Assembly: GCF_015694735.1 (NCBI RefSeq)
Contig: NZ_JADQDP010000002.1
Location: forward strand, 682,001-746,000
Reading direction: 5' to 3'
Origin: Hymenobacter properus
GTDB lineage: Bacteria; Bacteroidota; Bacteroidia; Cytophagales; Hymenobacteraceae
Length of the DNA: 64,000 nt
Shown here: positions 24,739-32,481 of the stretch, piece by piece
Layout of the letters: every line of letters begins with the position of its first letter
Position numbering within the stretch: position 1 is the first letter of the stretch
Program-made: the position numbers and the translations under genes
The notes under the pieces: model-generated
Seen by the model: the letters and a program-made list of their open reading frames with translations, nothing else
Database searches by the model: none
Told to the model about the DNA's origin: nothing

Positions 24739-26780
24739 ATCCAATTGATTGCTTCTTGAATGTATATGGGGACCTCAAAGCCAACAGAATTACCTGATTT
24801 AAGATTTTCTTTCAATAAGTAAGAGAGCTCTAAGGCATTTTCGCCTTTTCCGACAGAGTTTAAGTATCTAGACGCTATTATCGCTTTTTTCTTTTCGTTA
24901 TCATTCCAAGAGGTGTTGGCATTGATGCTTTTAACTAATCTGTCATTCTCATTGCTCGCTCTCAAGCAAGAGATGAAATCTGTTAATGGGCTGTTGTTTT
25001 GGTAATGGGTCATCAGGGTTTTGAGTTCACTTTTATTCTTTGTTGTGCTAGTAATTATTAAATCTAGCGTGGGGTTCTTTAGCATCAAGTCATATTCAAG
25101 AGTTTTGCCTTCTCTAGAATCTTGACTAAAAAACCTGATGTTAGGATGATTCTGATATTTTATGATGCTATCTGACGCATTATCCTTGTAGTCATATGTG
25201 GTAACATCTTCATTAAACTCAAAAGGGTAGCACATTGTAAAAATCTGGTTTGCCTTTGCTTTCCTTTCAGGGTCTCTGTCCGTGATACACGCAATTTTTT
25301 TAGGTATTGTATATGTAAACAATGTGTCAAATATTTTTAAAAAATGTTCAAAATATCGGCCTCCGATATTTATGACGACAATATGTCTATCTTCTAAAGA
25401 CTTTTGAATATATGCAGCAAAGGTTGATATCGTTAGCTGCTCTGCTAGCCCCTCGACTAAAATTACTTTTTGAGCAAATAGCATATCAGACTTAGTTGCA
25501 TCAAGGAACCTTTGAACATACTCTTTGGATTTTTTTCCTTCGGCATCATCAGTAAATACTTTTCCTGGATAACCCACTTTGGCGTCTCCATTTTCATTGT
25601 GAATGCATATCAGCTCATCGAGTGAAACTGTTGAGGTTATGTGCGTAGAATGTGATGTAATGAATATTTGTCTTACTTTCTTACTTGTCTGAATATTTTC
25701 TTTTAAAAAATTTAAGAATTTATACTGCATTGCTGGATGCAAATGCGCTTCGGGTTCCTCGATAGCTAAAATAGAGAAAACCTTAGCATTACTACCTAAA
25801 TATTTTCCATCTGAATTTACTTGCATTTTCGCCAGCAATAGTGATATGTAAATTAGGTTGTTGTACCCAAGCCCATTGTGTGTGGCAGGTATCTTTATGC
25901 CGGTCTCATATTCTACAATTAATTTTAATGCGGAAAACATTTCCACATCTGATATGCTGCCTTCAAAGTTTGGGTTTGACTTATTGAAGGATGCACCAGT
26001 GTTGTCTGTGTAGGATAAGATTTGGTCTTTGCCATTTTTCATTCTCAACTGTAGGTCTTTTAATAAATCATTGGCTTTGTTTGAGAAATCGGACTTTTTT
26101 TGCTTTATTTCAGAAGTCTTGTCTGCATCAACTTTTGTAGTGTCGCTTTTTATTTCATAATCCATGAAAAAATCGAGTACTTCTTTCAGTAATGCATTCT
26201 TACCTGTGAACATATCGCGTTGTACATCGCGAATAGCATCTAAGAACTGAAAATCAAATTTTTGTAATGATTCGCTATCTGCAGTGGTCTGTAATTTGAT
26301 GTCTCCGCAAAATATCTTATAGGTATAGAGTCGAATGAATTCATGCTCTACAATATGCCAAACCTGGTTTGAGTCGGTAGCTGCTGCCACATCTTTAAGG
26401 TACCGTGCTTTTTCTCTTTCTGGTAGAAAGAATTTGTACGTGAGTACAGCTTCATAAGGCGCCTTTAATTTCGTAAGCCAATTTGATACCGTTACCAAAT
26501 CATCTGAATTCAAGTTTTCGTTCTTGCTTTGGGATATTGTCAGTTGTATCGTAATCTCGGGAGGAGAAAGTTGTAGGTCGGAAAGTAGAGCATTTTTGTT
26601 GAAATCGTCTATCTCAAGGCGTTTGCTTTCTTGATAATCTATTACTAATAAAAGAGCTTTAATTAAATTAGTCTTACCTGCATTATTATGTCCTATGATT
26701 ACATTTATTCCATCGTTTAAAATCACTTCTGTATTTTTAAAAATGCGGAAGCCTTTGATGTCTATTTTTGAGATGTACAT
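24729..26780 (-). CDS. gajA: OLD-family ATPase/TOPRIM nuclease, GajA-type component of Gabija
   Basis: 683 aa. N-terminal ABC-type ATPase: strand KIDIKGFRIFKN, Walker A GHNNAGKTN (residues 30-38), Walker B ILAIEEPEAHLHP (about 335-350), then FITSHSTHITS with the switch His. The C-terminal TOPRIM nuclease has VILVEGLAEQ (about 440) and ITDRDPERKAKAN (about 498), giving the acidic metal ligands. An OLD nuclease directly followed by a UvrD-like helicase is the class 2 OLD arrangement, the same as the Gabija anti-phage system, where GajA nicks DNA when nucleotides are depleted. It is longer than the best-studied GajA (about 580 aa), with extra helical sequence between the ATPase halves (about residues 180-260). 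Confidence 0.88.
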   Translation of the reverse strand: MYISKIDIKGFRIFKNTEVILNDGINVIIGHNNAGKTNLIKALLLVIDYQESKRLEIDDFNKNALLSDLQLSPPEITIQLTISQSKNENLNSDDLVTVSNWLTKLKAPYEAVLTYKFFLPEREKARYLKDVAAATDSNQVWHIVEHEFIRLYTYKIFCGDIKLQTTADSESLQKFDFQFLDAIRDVQRDMFTGKNALLKEVLDFFMDYEIKSDTTKVDADKTSEIKQKKSDFSNKANDLLKDLQLRMKNGKDQILSYTDNTGASFNKSNPNFEGSISDVEMFSALKLIVEYETGIKIPATHNGLGYNNLIYISLLLAKMQVNSDGKYLGSNAKVFSILAIEEPEAHLHPAMQYKFLNFLKENIQTSKKVRQIFITSHSTHITSTVSLDELICIHNENGDAKVGYPGKVFTDDAEGKKSKEYVQRFLDATKSDMLFAQKVILVEGLAEQLTISTFAAYIQKSLEDRHIVVINIGGRYFEHFLKIFDTLFTYTIPKKIACITDRDPERKAKANQIFTMCYPFEFNEDVTTYDYKDNASDSIIKYQNHPNIRFFSQDSREGKTLEYDLMLKNPTLDLIITSTTKNKSELKTLMTHYQNNSPLTDFISCLRASNENDRLVKSINANTSWNDNEKKKAIIASRYLNSVGKGENALELSYLLKENLKSGNSVGFEVPIYIQEAINWICQ

Positions 26781-27026
26781 TTTTAATGAGAAAAGAATTG
26801 TTTCCGCAATATAGGTTGGAATTGCATTGTAAACTAATAGGCCACGTAGCTAAAATATCTTTAAGTATCGCATGCTCTGGTATTGAGAGGTAAATAGGGG
26901 AAGCACGCCATAACGTCAGGCCGGGAGCAACAGGCAATTCTAATAGCCACAACTACTTTGTCGCGTACGGCTTCCAAGCGACAAACCCTCCGCCACTTCG
27001 CATATTTGGGAAGAACTATCCTTTCC

Positions 27027-27433
27027 ATGCTGCAAAAACGACTCCTTGCCGCCGCGCTGGCCCTGCTGCCCGCCGCCAGCCACGCCCAACAGGCTCCGGC
27101 CGATAGCCCCACCTTCCTGCTCCACAAGTTTGCGCAGCGCATCGGGAAGGAAACCTACCGCCTCACGCGCACCGCGCAGGCCCACACCTACGACGTCGAT
27201 TTCAAGTTCGTGGACCGGGTCTCGCCGGTGGCGCTGCGGGCCCAACTAGCCGTCACGCCCGCCGGCGAGCCGCTGCGCCTGGCCGTGAAGGGCCAGACCT
27301 CGCGCTTCAGTAGCATCAACGACACGGTGCGGCTGGACGGGGGCAGGCCCGCATCCGCGTCGATGACGCCGTGCGGACCCTGCCGCTGGTGGGCTGAGCT
27401 TCCCCGTGGCGAGATACCGGGCGGTGGCTGCTA
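27027..27433 (+). pseudogene. Truncated, frameshifted remnant of a secreted protein (amidohydrolase-like N-terminus?)
   Basis: It starts with a good signal peptide (MLQKRLLAAALALLPAASHAQ) and continues FLLHKFAQRIGKETYRLTRT, a region I associate with the N-terminal beta domain of some Bacteroidota secreted amidohydrolases (moderate recall). After SINDTVRLDGG the frame is lost: the +1 frame continues ARIRVDDAVRTLPLVG, and a further one-base shift gives SFPVARYRAVAAK before a stop. Thus two single-base deletions and loss of the rest of the gene are apparent. It sits immediately beside the AT-rich island, so the island insertion may have coincided with its decay. Confidence 0.6.
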
Positions 27434-27542
27434 AGTAGTACATTGCTTGGGTTCGATGCTACTCAGGTCTGTCAATAGCAAATTATTGCAAAAACGCTTG
27501 ATATTGCCTCTCTGCGCCATTCCAAAAGACTAGTGACTCCTC

Positions 27543-28130
27543 ATGTCCCGCACCGACGCCTTCGCCCAAACCCAACCCGCCAGCCGCGCAGCGTGGCGGC
27601 AGTGGCTGGCCGAGCACCACGCCAGTGCCCCCGGCGTGTGGCTGGTGTACGGCAAGAAAGCCAGCGGCCTGCCCAGCCTGAGCTACGCCGAAGCCGTGGA
27701 GGAAGCCCTCTGCTTCGGCTGGATAGACTCGCACCCCCGCAAGCTCGACGCCGAGCGCACGCAGCTGCTGTTCACGCCGCGCAAGCCCCGCAGCGGCTGG
27801 AGCAAGGTGAACAAGGAGCGGCTGGAGCGCCTCGAAGCCGCCGGCCAGCTCATGCCCGCCGGCCTGGCCGCCATTGCCCGCGCCAAGCAAAACGGCGCCT
27901 GGGAAAGCCTCGATGCCGCCGAAGCCGGCGCCGTGCCCGAGGATTTGGCCGACGCCCTGGCTGCCGATAAGGCCGCGGGCCGGCATTTTGCTGCCTTCGC
28001 GCCCTCGGCCCGCAAGCAGATTCTGACCTGGGTGCTGGGCGCCAAGCAGCCCGAGACCCGCGCCCGCCGTGTGGCCGAAACCGTGCGCATGGCCGCGCTG
28101 GGCAAACGAGCGAATTACGACCGGGAGTAG
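27543..28130 (+). CDS. YdeI/OmpD-associated family protein
   Basis: 195 aa, soluble. Motifs ASRAAWRQWLAEHHASAPGV, VWLVYGKKASG, then LSYAEAVEEALCFGWIDSHP and the Arg/Lys-rich TPRKPRSGWSKVNKERLERL, and a C-terminal helical domain that ends with ARRVAETVRMAALGKRANY. This layout is the YdeI/OmpD-associated (bacteriocin-protection) family; E. coli YdeI is linked to antimicrobial-peptide resistance. The molecular activity is unknown. The gene stands alone between the remnant and an inverted repeat. Confidence 0.8.
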   Translation: MSRTDAFAQTQPASRAAWRQWLAEHHASAPGVWLVYGKKASGLPSLSYAEAVEEALCFGWIDSHPRKLDAERTQLLFTPRKPRSGWSKVNKERLERLEAAGQLMPAGLAAIARAKQNGAWESLDAAEAGAVPEDLADALAADKAAGRHFAAFAPSARKQILTWVLGAKQPETRARRVAETVRMAALGKRANYDRE

Positions 28131-28162
28131 GGTGGATATAGAATAAGCAGATAGCCAAAACG

Positions 28163-28270
28163 CGTCATGCCGAGCGCAGCGGAGGCATCTCGCGTGCGAG
28201 AGTAATCAAAACCGTGAGGCGATTGGTTTACTGCTGCACGCGGGATGCCTCGGCTGCGCTCGGCATGACG
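28163..28270. repeat. Dispersed inverted repeat, family 1
   Basis: 35-bp arms (28163-28197, 28236-28270) with two mismatches (CGGAGG versus CGAGG, CGCGAG versus CGGGAT), spacer with AGAGTAATC and GGTTTACTGCT. It separates the YdeI-like and DACNV genes. Confidence 0.88.
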
Positions 28271-28329
28271 TTCCTTTGAATTCTTATTCGTTTCTCGCCG
28301 CCCCGCCTCCCTTGCTGCTCCCACCCCTC

Positions 28330-29463
28330 ATGCTTTCCGAACCCACCTACCTCACGGCTCGCATGGCTGCGCCCATGATTGAAGCCCACTTTGCCCGGCA
28401 CCGCGCCGCCAGCCTGGAAGACACCGACCGGCTGGCTGCTCCGCCCGAGGCGCAGTGGGTGGAGGCCGTGCTAGATGTGGCCTTTTGGGCCAGCCTGCGC
28501 CGCGAGGAGGGGCACCCGCCGCGCATTTCGTTGGCTTTGCTGCCGCCTGAGCAAGTGCGCCGGCCGCTGCTGTTCGGCCACAAGCGTCGCCTCACGCCCT
28601 ACAACCTGCTCAAACTGGCCCCAGCCGTGGAGCAGCCCGGTATTCACCTGGGGGTGTGGCACGACGCCGACGGCCTCTACCTCTGGGGCACGGCCAACGC
28701 CATTCCGTCGCTGGGCTTTGTGCTGGAGGTGGTGGAGCCCGGCCTGCTGGTGGTGAAGCACCGCCGCGTGGGCGGCTTCGGCAAGTACGTGAACGTGGCC
28801 GTGCTGCGCGGCGACCACCTGCAGCTGGTGGACGAAGACCACGGCGGCCTGAGCGACTGCCCGGCCCTGCGCGCCTTCCTGCCCGGCCGCAGCCTGCCCT
28901 CGGCCGGCTCGGGCGAAACCGACAACGTGCTGCTGGAGCTGGCCGCCGCCATGCGCGCCCACGGCCGCGGCGGCCTGGTGCTGGTGGTGCCCGCCGGCTC
29001 CGACCGGTGGCAGGAATCGGTGGTGCACCCGCTGAGCTACCCCGTGGCACCGGCCTACAAGGGCATCACGCTGCGGCGCCGGCCGGGGCAGTCGCGCCGC
29101 GGCCGCCAAAACCAGCTGCACCGCAGCATTGGTGTGGTGGGCGGCTTCACGGCCGTCGACGGGGCCACCGTCATCACCCAAGACTACCACCTGCTGGCCT
29201 TCGGGGCGAAGGTGACGCGGGCCGCCAGCAGCACGCCCGTGGAGATGATGACGCTCACCGAGCCCGTGGTGGGCAGCGAGCCCCGGCAGCTGCACCCGGC
29301 CCAGAACGGCGGCACCCGCCACCTGGCCGCCGCCCAGTTTGTGCACGACCAGCGCGACGCCATTGCCCTGGTGGCCAGCATGGACGGCTTTTTCACGGTA
29401 TTTGCCTGGTCGGAAAACTTGCAGCAGGTGCACGCCCACCGCATCGACGTGCTGTTGCTCTGA
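28330..29463 (+). CDS. DACNV sensor-domain protein (DisA_N-like, probably non-catalytic)
   Basis: 377 aa. The N-terminal half contains LLFGHKRRLTPYNLLKLAPA and GLYLWGTANAIPSLGFVLE, then VGGFGKYVNVAVLRGD, features I recall from proteins named putative sensor domain DACNV. The C-terminal third resembles the diadenylate cyclase DisA_N fold: GGTRHLAAAQFV matches the GTRHRAA core, followed by DAIALVASMDGFFTVF. The catalytic DGA motif of DisA is not present at the matching place (GGLVLVVPAG instead), so it should bind rather than make a nucleotide. DACNV proteins have been predicted as sensors for nucleotide signals in conflict systems. No cyclase or effector gene is adjacent. The start with MLSEPTY follows an in-frame TTG region in the repeat. 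Confidence 0.65.
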   Translation: MLSEPTYLTARMAAPMIEAHFARHRAASLEDTDRLAAPPEAQWVEAVLDVAFWASLRREEGHPPRISLALLPPEQVRRPLLFGHKRRLTPYNLLKLAPAVEQPGIHLGVWHDADGLYLWGTANAIPSLGFVLEVVEPGLLVVKHRRVGGFGKYVNVAVLRGDHLQLVDEDHGGLSDCPALRAFLPGRSLPSAGSGETDNVLLELAAAMRAHGRGGLVLVVPAGSDRWQESVVHPLSYPVAPAYKGITLRRRPGQSRRGRQNQLHRSIGVVGGFTAVDGATVITQDYHLLAFGAKVTRAASSTPVEMMTLTEPVVGSEPRQLHPAQNGGTRHLAAAQFVHDQRDAIALVASMDGFFTVFAWSENLQQVHAHRIDVLLL

Positions 29464-29517
29464 GGCGGTGGGTGCGGGCCGGGCGCATGGTAGCAGCAAA
29501 TGACCTCCCAACTAAGG

Positions 29518-29612
29518 GCGGTCCTGCTGAGCGCAGCCGAAGCATCTCTCCCGCAGTAGTAAATGATTACGTTGCGCGGTAGAGATGCTTCGACTTCGCT
29601 CAGCATGACCGT
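29518..29612. repeat. Dispersed inverted repeat, family 1, degenerate
   Basis: Arms of about 38 bp with several mismatches (GGTCCTGCTGAGCGCAGCCG against CGACTTCGCTCAGCATGACC). The spacer CAGTAGTAAATGATTACGTT is almost the same as in the copy at 20501-20620. Confidence 0.82.
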
Positions 29613-29660
29613 CTTTCGTGGCTTAAACAGTCTCCGCATCTTTCCTAACCACCAAAATCT

Positions 29661-30869
29661 ATGTCCCTCTTTACCCGCTTGACGCGCTTGCTGCTGGTGT
29701 TACTACTTCTGCCGCAGCTGGGCGTGGCCCAGGGGGCAGCTGCCCCGGCCCTGGCGCAAGCAGCCAAGCTGGAGGCCGAAAAGAAATACGAGTCGGCTTG
29801 TAAAATTCTCGACCAAGCCGACCCGCAAAACCAGCAGCCCGCCGTGGTGCTGGAAAAGGAAAAGCTGCTGCTGCGGTACTACCTCATAGCCATCAATTTT
29901 AAAGCTTTTGGGCTGAAGGACCTGGCCCCCGGCGAAACCGTGGAGCGGCTGCGCGGCCAGCAAGGCAAGTACAGCATGCACTTGCTTGATATTCCAGCCA
30001 CGCTGGCCCAGCTGCAGAAGCGTTTTCCGCAGGATTACAGCCTCAGCCAGGGCCTCGGCGACTATTACTACCGGGCGGTGCTGTGCCACTGCGGCGAGCA
30101 GGACAAAACCGAAGCCCAGCTGCTCGACCTCGTGATAGAACACTACGGCCGGGCCCACACCCACCAGCTCGGCGACTACATGACTTACTACGGCGTGGGC
30201 TACGCGCACCTAGCACAGGGCCGCGCCCAGCCCAGCGTGGCGCCGTTTGAAAAATCCATTGCCCTAAACCCGCAGTACCCCGATGCGCCCTACAACCTGG
30301 CGTATGCCCTGCTGCAGCTCAAGGAGCCGGCCCGGGCCGTGCCCTTCGCGCAAACATCCCTGCGGCTCTACACCGACCCCGAGATGAAGGCCGACGCCGC
30401 CCGCATGCTCGGCACCCTCTACCAGCGCTTGCAGCAGCCCGCCGAAGCCAAAAAAGCCCTGCTGCAAAGCCTCGACCTGCAGCCGGCCAACTACGCCACC
30501 CTGCGCAACCTGCTGGAGCTGGCCGTGACCACCCACGCGCCCGATGCCACCACCTGGGCCACTCGCCTCTACCAGCTCAATCCGGCCGACGACCAGATGT
30601 TCAGCGACATCATGGACATTTACCAGGCGCAGGGGCAGTGGGCCGAGGCGGAAGCTTTTTTCAGCAGCCGCTTGCCCACGGCGCCCGCCCAGCCCGGCGC
30701 GCAGGGGCTGCTGCATTTTTATGTGGCCATTCTCAACATGCAGCTGCAGCGACCCAAGGAGGCGCGTCCGCATTTTTTGGCGGCCCAGCGCGAGCTGAAA
30801 AAGGTGGCTAAGCCCGACAATCCGCTGTTTCAGATAATTGATAAGGGACTGGCTGAGAGCAAGCCTTAG
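29661..30869 (+). CDS. Secreted tetratricopeptide-repeat protein
   Basis: 402 aa with a signal peptide (LLLVLLLLPQLGVAQG). The rest is helical, with TPR-like units seen as YYGVGYAHLAQGRAQPSVAP, FEKSIALNPQYPDAPYNLAY, ALLQLKEPARAVPFAQTSLR, and MLGTLYQRLQQPAEAKKALL, at about residues 170-290, and more diverged units on both sides. Likely a periplasmic scaffold for protein-protein contact; no partner is indicated by neighbours. Length and pattern are ordinary for Bacteroidota TPR proteins. Confidence 0.8.
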   Translation: MSLFTRLTRLLLVLLLLPQLGVAQGAAAPALAQAAKLEAEKKYESACKILDQADPQNQQPAVVLEKEKLLLRYYLIAINFKAFGLKDLAPGETVERLRGQQGKYSMHLLDIPATLAQLQKRFPQDYSLSQGLGDYYYRAVLCHCGEQDKTEAQLLDLVIEHYGRAHTHQLGDYMTYYGVGYAHLAQGRAQPSVAPFEKSIALNPQYPDAPYNLAYALLQLKEPARAVPFAQTSLRLYTDPEMKADAARMLGTLYQRLQQPAEAKKALLQSLDLQPANYATLRNLLELAVTTHAPDATTWATRLYQLNPADDQMFSDIMDIYQAQGQWAEAEAFFSSRLPTAPAQPGAQGLLHFYVAILNMQLQRPKEARPHFLAAQRELKKVAKPDNPLFQIIDKGLAESKP

Positions 30870-31042
30870 GCGCGCTTAGCACGGCCGTTGCCGGCGGTTC
30901 GGCAAAAAAGGCAACATTCTGCCGCGGCTTGCGAATACCCTATTTCGCCGGCCGCGCCATTGCCCCGGTATTGCCCCGCAAGCCTGCTATGGCCTTCCCG
31001 CTTCAATTCTTTCTGGAAACCGTTGTTTTACCCAACCTTCTC

Positions 31043-31393
31043 ATGGCCAAAGACAAAAAGAAGAAGCACAAGAAAGACGACGTATCAGAAGACATTCTGG
31101 ACGTTGCCGCCTTATCCATCAAGAAGTTTCGCAAGGTGACCAAGGAAATCGGCAAGCTGAGCACCGGCCAGAAGCTGGTGGGTGGCATTGCGCTGGTAGC
31201 TGCCGGCCTGGCTTACCTGGCCGCTCAGGAAACCGACGCTGCTTCGGCCGCCGAGGCTGAGGACGATGCCTCCGGCCCGGCGCACCTGCTGCCCAGCCAC
31301 TCGGCCCAGGAAGCTGACGCCGCGCCTGCCCGCCACAAAAGCCGCAAAGCATCCAAGCCCAAATTCGCCGCCGAGGCCGAATCGGAAGATTAA
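31043..31393 (+). CDS. Small basic membrane-associated protein, paralog 1
   Basis: 116 aa. Strongly basic start (MAKDKKKKHKKDDVSEDIL), then KLSTGQKLVGGIALVAAGLA, a hydrophobic stretch that could cross the membrane, then an acidic/Ala-rich and finally a Lys/Arg-rich tail. It shares LSTGQKxLxGxALxAxGL with the next gene. Function unknown. The ATG after a CTTCTC spacer is chosen; an earlier in-frame ATG at 30989 would add a hydrophobic segment with no counterpart in the paralog. Confidence 0.55.
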   Translation: MAKDKKKKHKKDDVSEDILDVAALSIKKFRKVTKEIGKLSTGQKLVGGIALVAAGLAYLAAQETDAASAAEAEDDASGPAHLLPSHSAQEADAAPARHKSRKASKPKFAAEAESED

Positions 31394-31440
31394 ACACCGG
31401 GCGGCTCCCGCTTATTCTCATTTCTGTTTAACCCATCGCC

Positions 31441-31695
31441 ATGAAAAAGACCAAGAAAAAGAAAGCCGATAAGAAAGCCACGCTGCTCGGCGGGGCCGGC
31501 AAGTCGCTCAAAAAACTGGGCAAGCGCAAGCTCAGCACCGGGCAGAAAGTGCTGGCGGGTGCCGCATTGGCCGCCATCGGCCTGGGCCTGATTGCCAAGC
31601 GCCGCAACGCCGCCTCTTCTGCTTCCGAAGCCGATGCTACGACCGACGCCAACGCCGCCGAGCAAAACCTGGCGGCAATGGATGCCAACGCTTAA
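31441..31695 (+). CDS. Small basic membrane-associated protein, paralog 2
   Basis: 84 aa. Poly-Lys N-terminus (MKKTKKKKADKKATLLGG), then KRKLSTGQKVLAGAALAAIG, a Gly/Ala hydrophobic segment, and an Ala/Glu-rich tail. Clearly related to the preceding gene, 47 bp apart on the same strand. One membrane span with a Lys-rich cytoplasmic end is likely; the basic stretch could contact nucleic acid or acidic lipid. No homolog of known function recognised. Confidence 0.6.
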   Translation: MKKTKKKKADKKATLLGGAGKSLKKLGKRKLSTGQKVLAGAALAAIGLGLIAKRRNAASSASEADATTDANAAEQNLAAMDANA

Positions 31696-31710
31696 GACAG
31701 TAACAGAAGG

Positions 31711-31805
31711 CCGTCATGCAGAGCGGCGCATCTCGCGTGCTTTAACTAATCAAAGGCATTGAATTACTGCTGCACGCGAGATGCTTCGTTGCGCTCTGCA
31801 TGACG
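31711..31805. repeat. Dispersed inverted repeat, family 1, with a short left arm
   Basis: Left CCGTCATGCAGAGCGGCGCA then TCTCGCGTGC; right GCACGCGAGATGCTTCGTTG then CGCTCTGCATGACGG. The left arm lacks about five bases found in the right. The spacer TTTAACTAATCAAAG resembles that of the copy at 47495. Confidence 0.85.
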
Positions 31806-31818
31806 GACAATAACCCAA

Positions 31819-31849
31819 AAAGGCGGCTACTCATCGAGTAGCCGCCTTT
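31819..31849. terminator. Bidirectional intrinsic terminator
   Basis: Perfect 14-bp stem AAAGGCGGCTACTC / GAGTAGCCGCCTTT with a 3-nt loop and T-runs on each strand. It lies between convergent genes. Confidence 0.85.
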
Positions 31850-31868
31850 CTTTTTGCTTAAGCAATAT

Positions 31869-32354
31869 TTATTCTTCTACCGCCGGGGGCGGCGTGGCGC
31901 CGCCCTTTTTCACGCGCACGGCGTTGGGGCCCTTCATGCCCATTTCGGTTTCGAAGGTCACCTTGTCGCCCTCGCCGATGGTGAGGCCGCCCAGGGCGTT
32001 GGCGTGCACGAAAATGCTTTCCTGGCTTTGGCTGTCCTTGATGAAACCGTAGCCCTTCGAGGTGTTGAAGAAGGTGACGGTGCCGGTGCGGGTGGTGTCT
32101 TCGGGCTCCCGGTCTTCCTGCTTGCGCACGCTGATTTGAATGTCCTCGTCCTTGATGACGCGCTTCTTGGTGGGGTCGGGCGGGGTGGTGGTGATGTTGC
32201 CGTCCTCGTCCACGTATGCAAACATTTCTTCCAGGGCCGCGCCGGATTTGGCGTTGGCCTGGCGCTCGGCTTTGCGCTCTTCCTTCTCGGTTTTCTTCTT
32301 GGCGCGCTTTTTCTCGTTGTCTTTCTTACCAAATGTCTCTTGAGACCTACCCAT
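31869..32354 (-). CDS. Cold-shock-domain protein with charged N-terminal extension
   Basis: 161 aa. The C-terminal about 65 residues are a cold-shock domain: GTVTFFNTSKGYGFIKD contains RNP-1, and ESIFVHANAL RNP-2, with the aromatic residues that stack on single-stranded RNA/DNA. The first about 45 residues are Lys/Arg/Glu-rich (KKDNEKKRAKKKTEKEERKA), likely helical, followed by a linker (EEMFAYVDEDGNITTTPPDP). Likely an RNA chaperone. Ordinary CspA proteins are about 70 aa; the extended form is common in Bacteroidota. Confidence 0.9.
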   Translation of the reverse strand: MGRSQETFGKKDNEKKRAKKKTEKEERKAERQANAKSGAALEEMFAYVDEDGNITTTPPDPTKKRVIKDEDIQISVRKQEDREPEDTTRTGTVTFFNTSKGYGFIKDSQSQESIFVHANALGGLTIGEGDKVTFETEMGMKGPNAVRVKKGGATPPPAVEE

Positions 32355-32481
32355 AGTATTCGTTTTGTGGCTGATTCGTGGGGCTGTTTCGGCTCATGGT
32401 GGGCAAGGCGGCAAAACAGCGGAGTGGATTACGACGAAGATACGCAATATCTGCAGGGCAACGCGCGGCCACTGCTACCGG

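Larger units (their letters stand above)
22959..26917. mobile_element. AT-rich defence island (Gabija-type), probable horizontal acquisition
   Basis: Between about 23030 and 26880 the sequence is visibly AT-rich with A/T-ending codons, unlike the GC-rich DNA on both sides. It holds exactly one two-gene operon. The 9-mer CATAACGTC occurs in the same orientation on both flanks (22959-22967 and 26909-26917), outside the AT-rich part; this could be a duplicated target or simply chance. No integrase or transposase is present, so the means of entry is unknown. Confidence 0.6.

Noticed and set aside
24729..26780. The OLD-type ATPase considered as RecF/SMC-type repair protein or a retron/Septu ATPase
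   Set aside because: It carries a C-terminal TOPRIM with VEG and DRDP motifs and is coupled to a UvrD-like helicase, which fits class 2 OLD/Gabija better.
28330..29463. DACNV gene considered as an active diadenylate cyclase
   Set aside because: The DGA catalytic motif of DisA is not at the corresponding place; only the GTRH-type core is kept.
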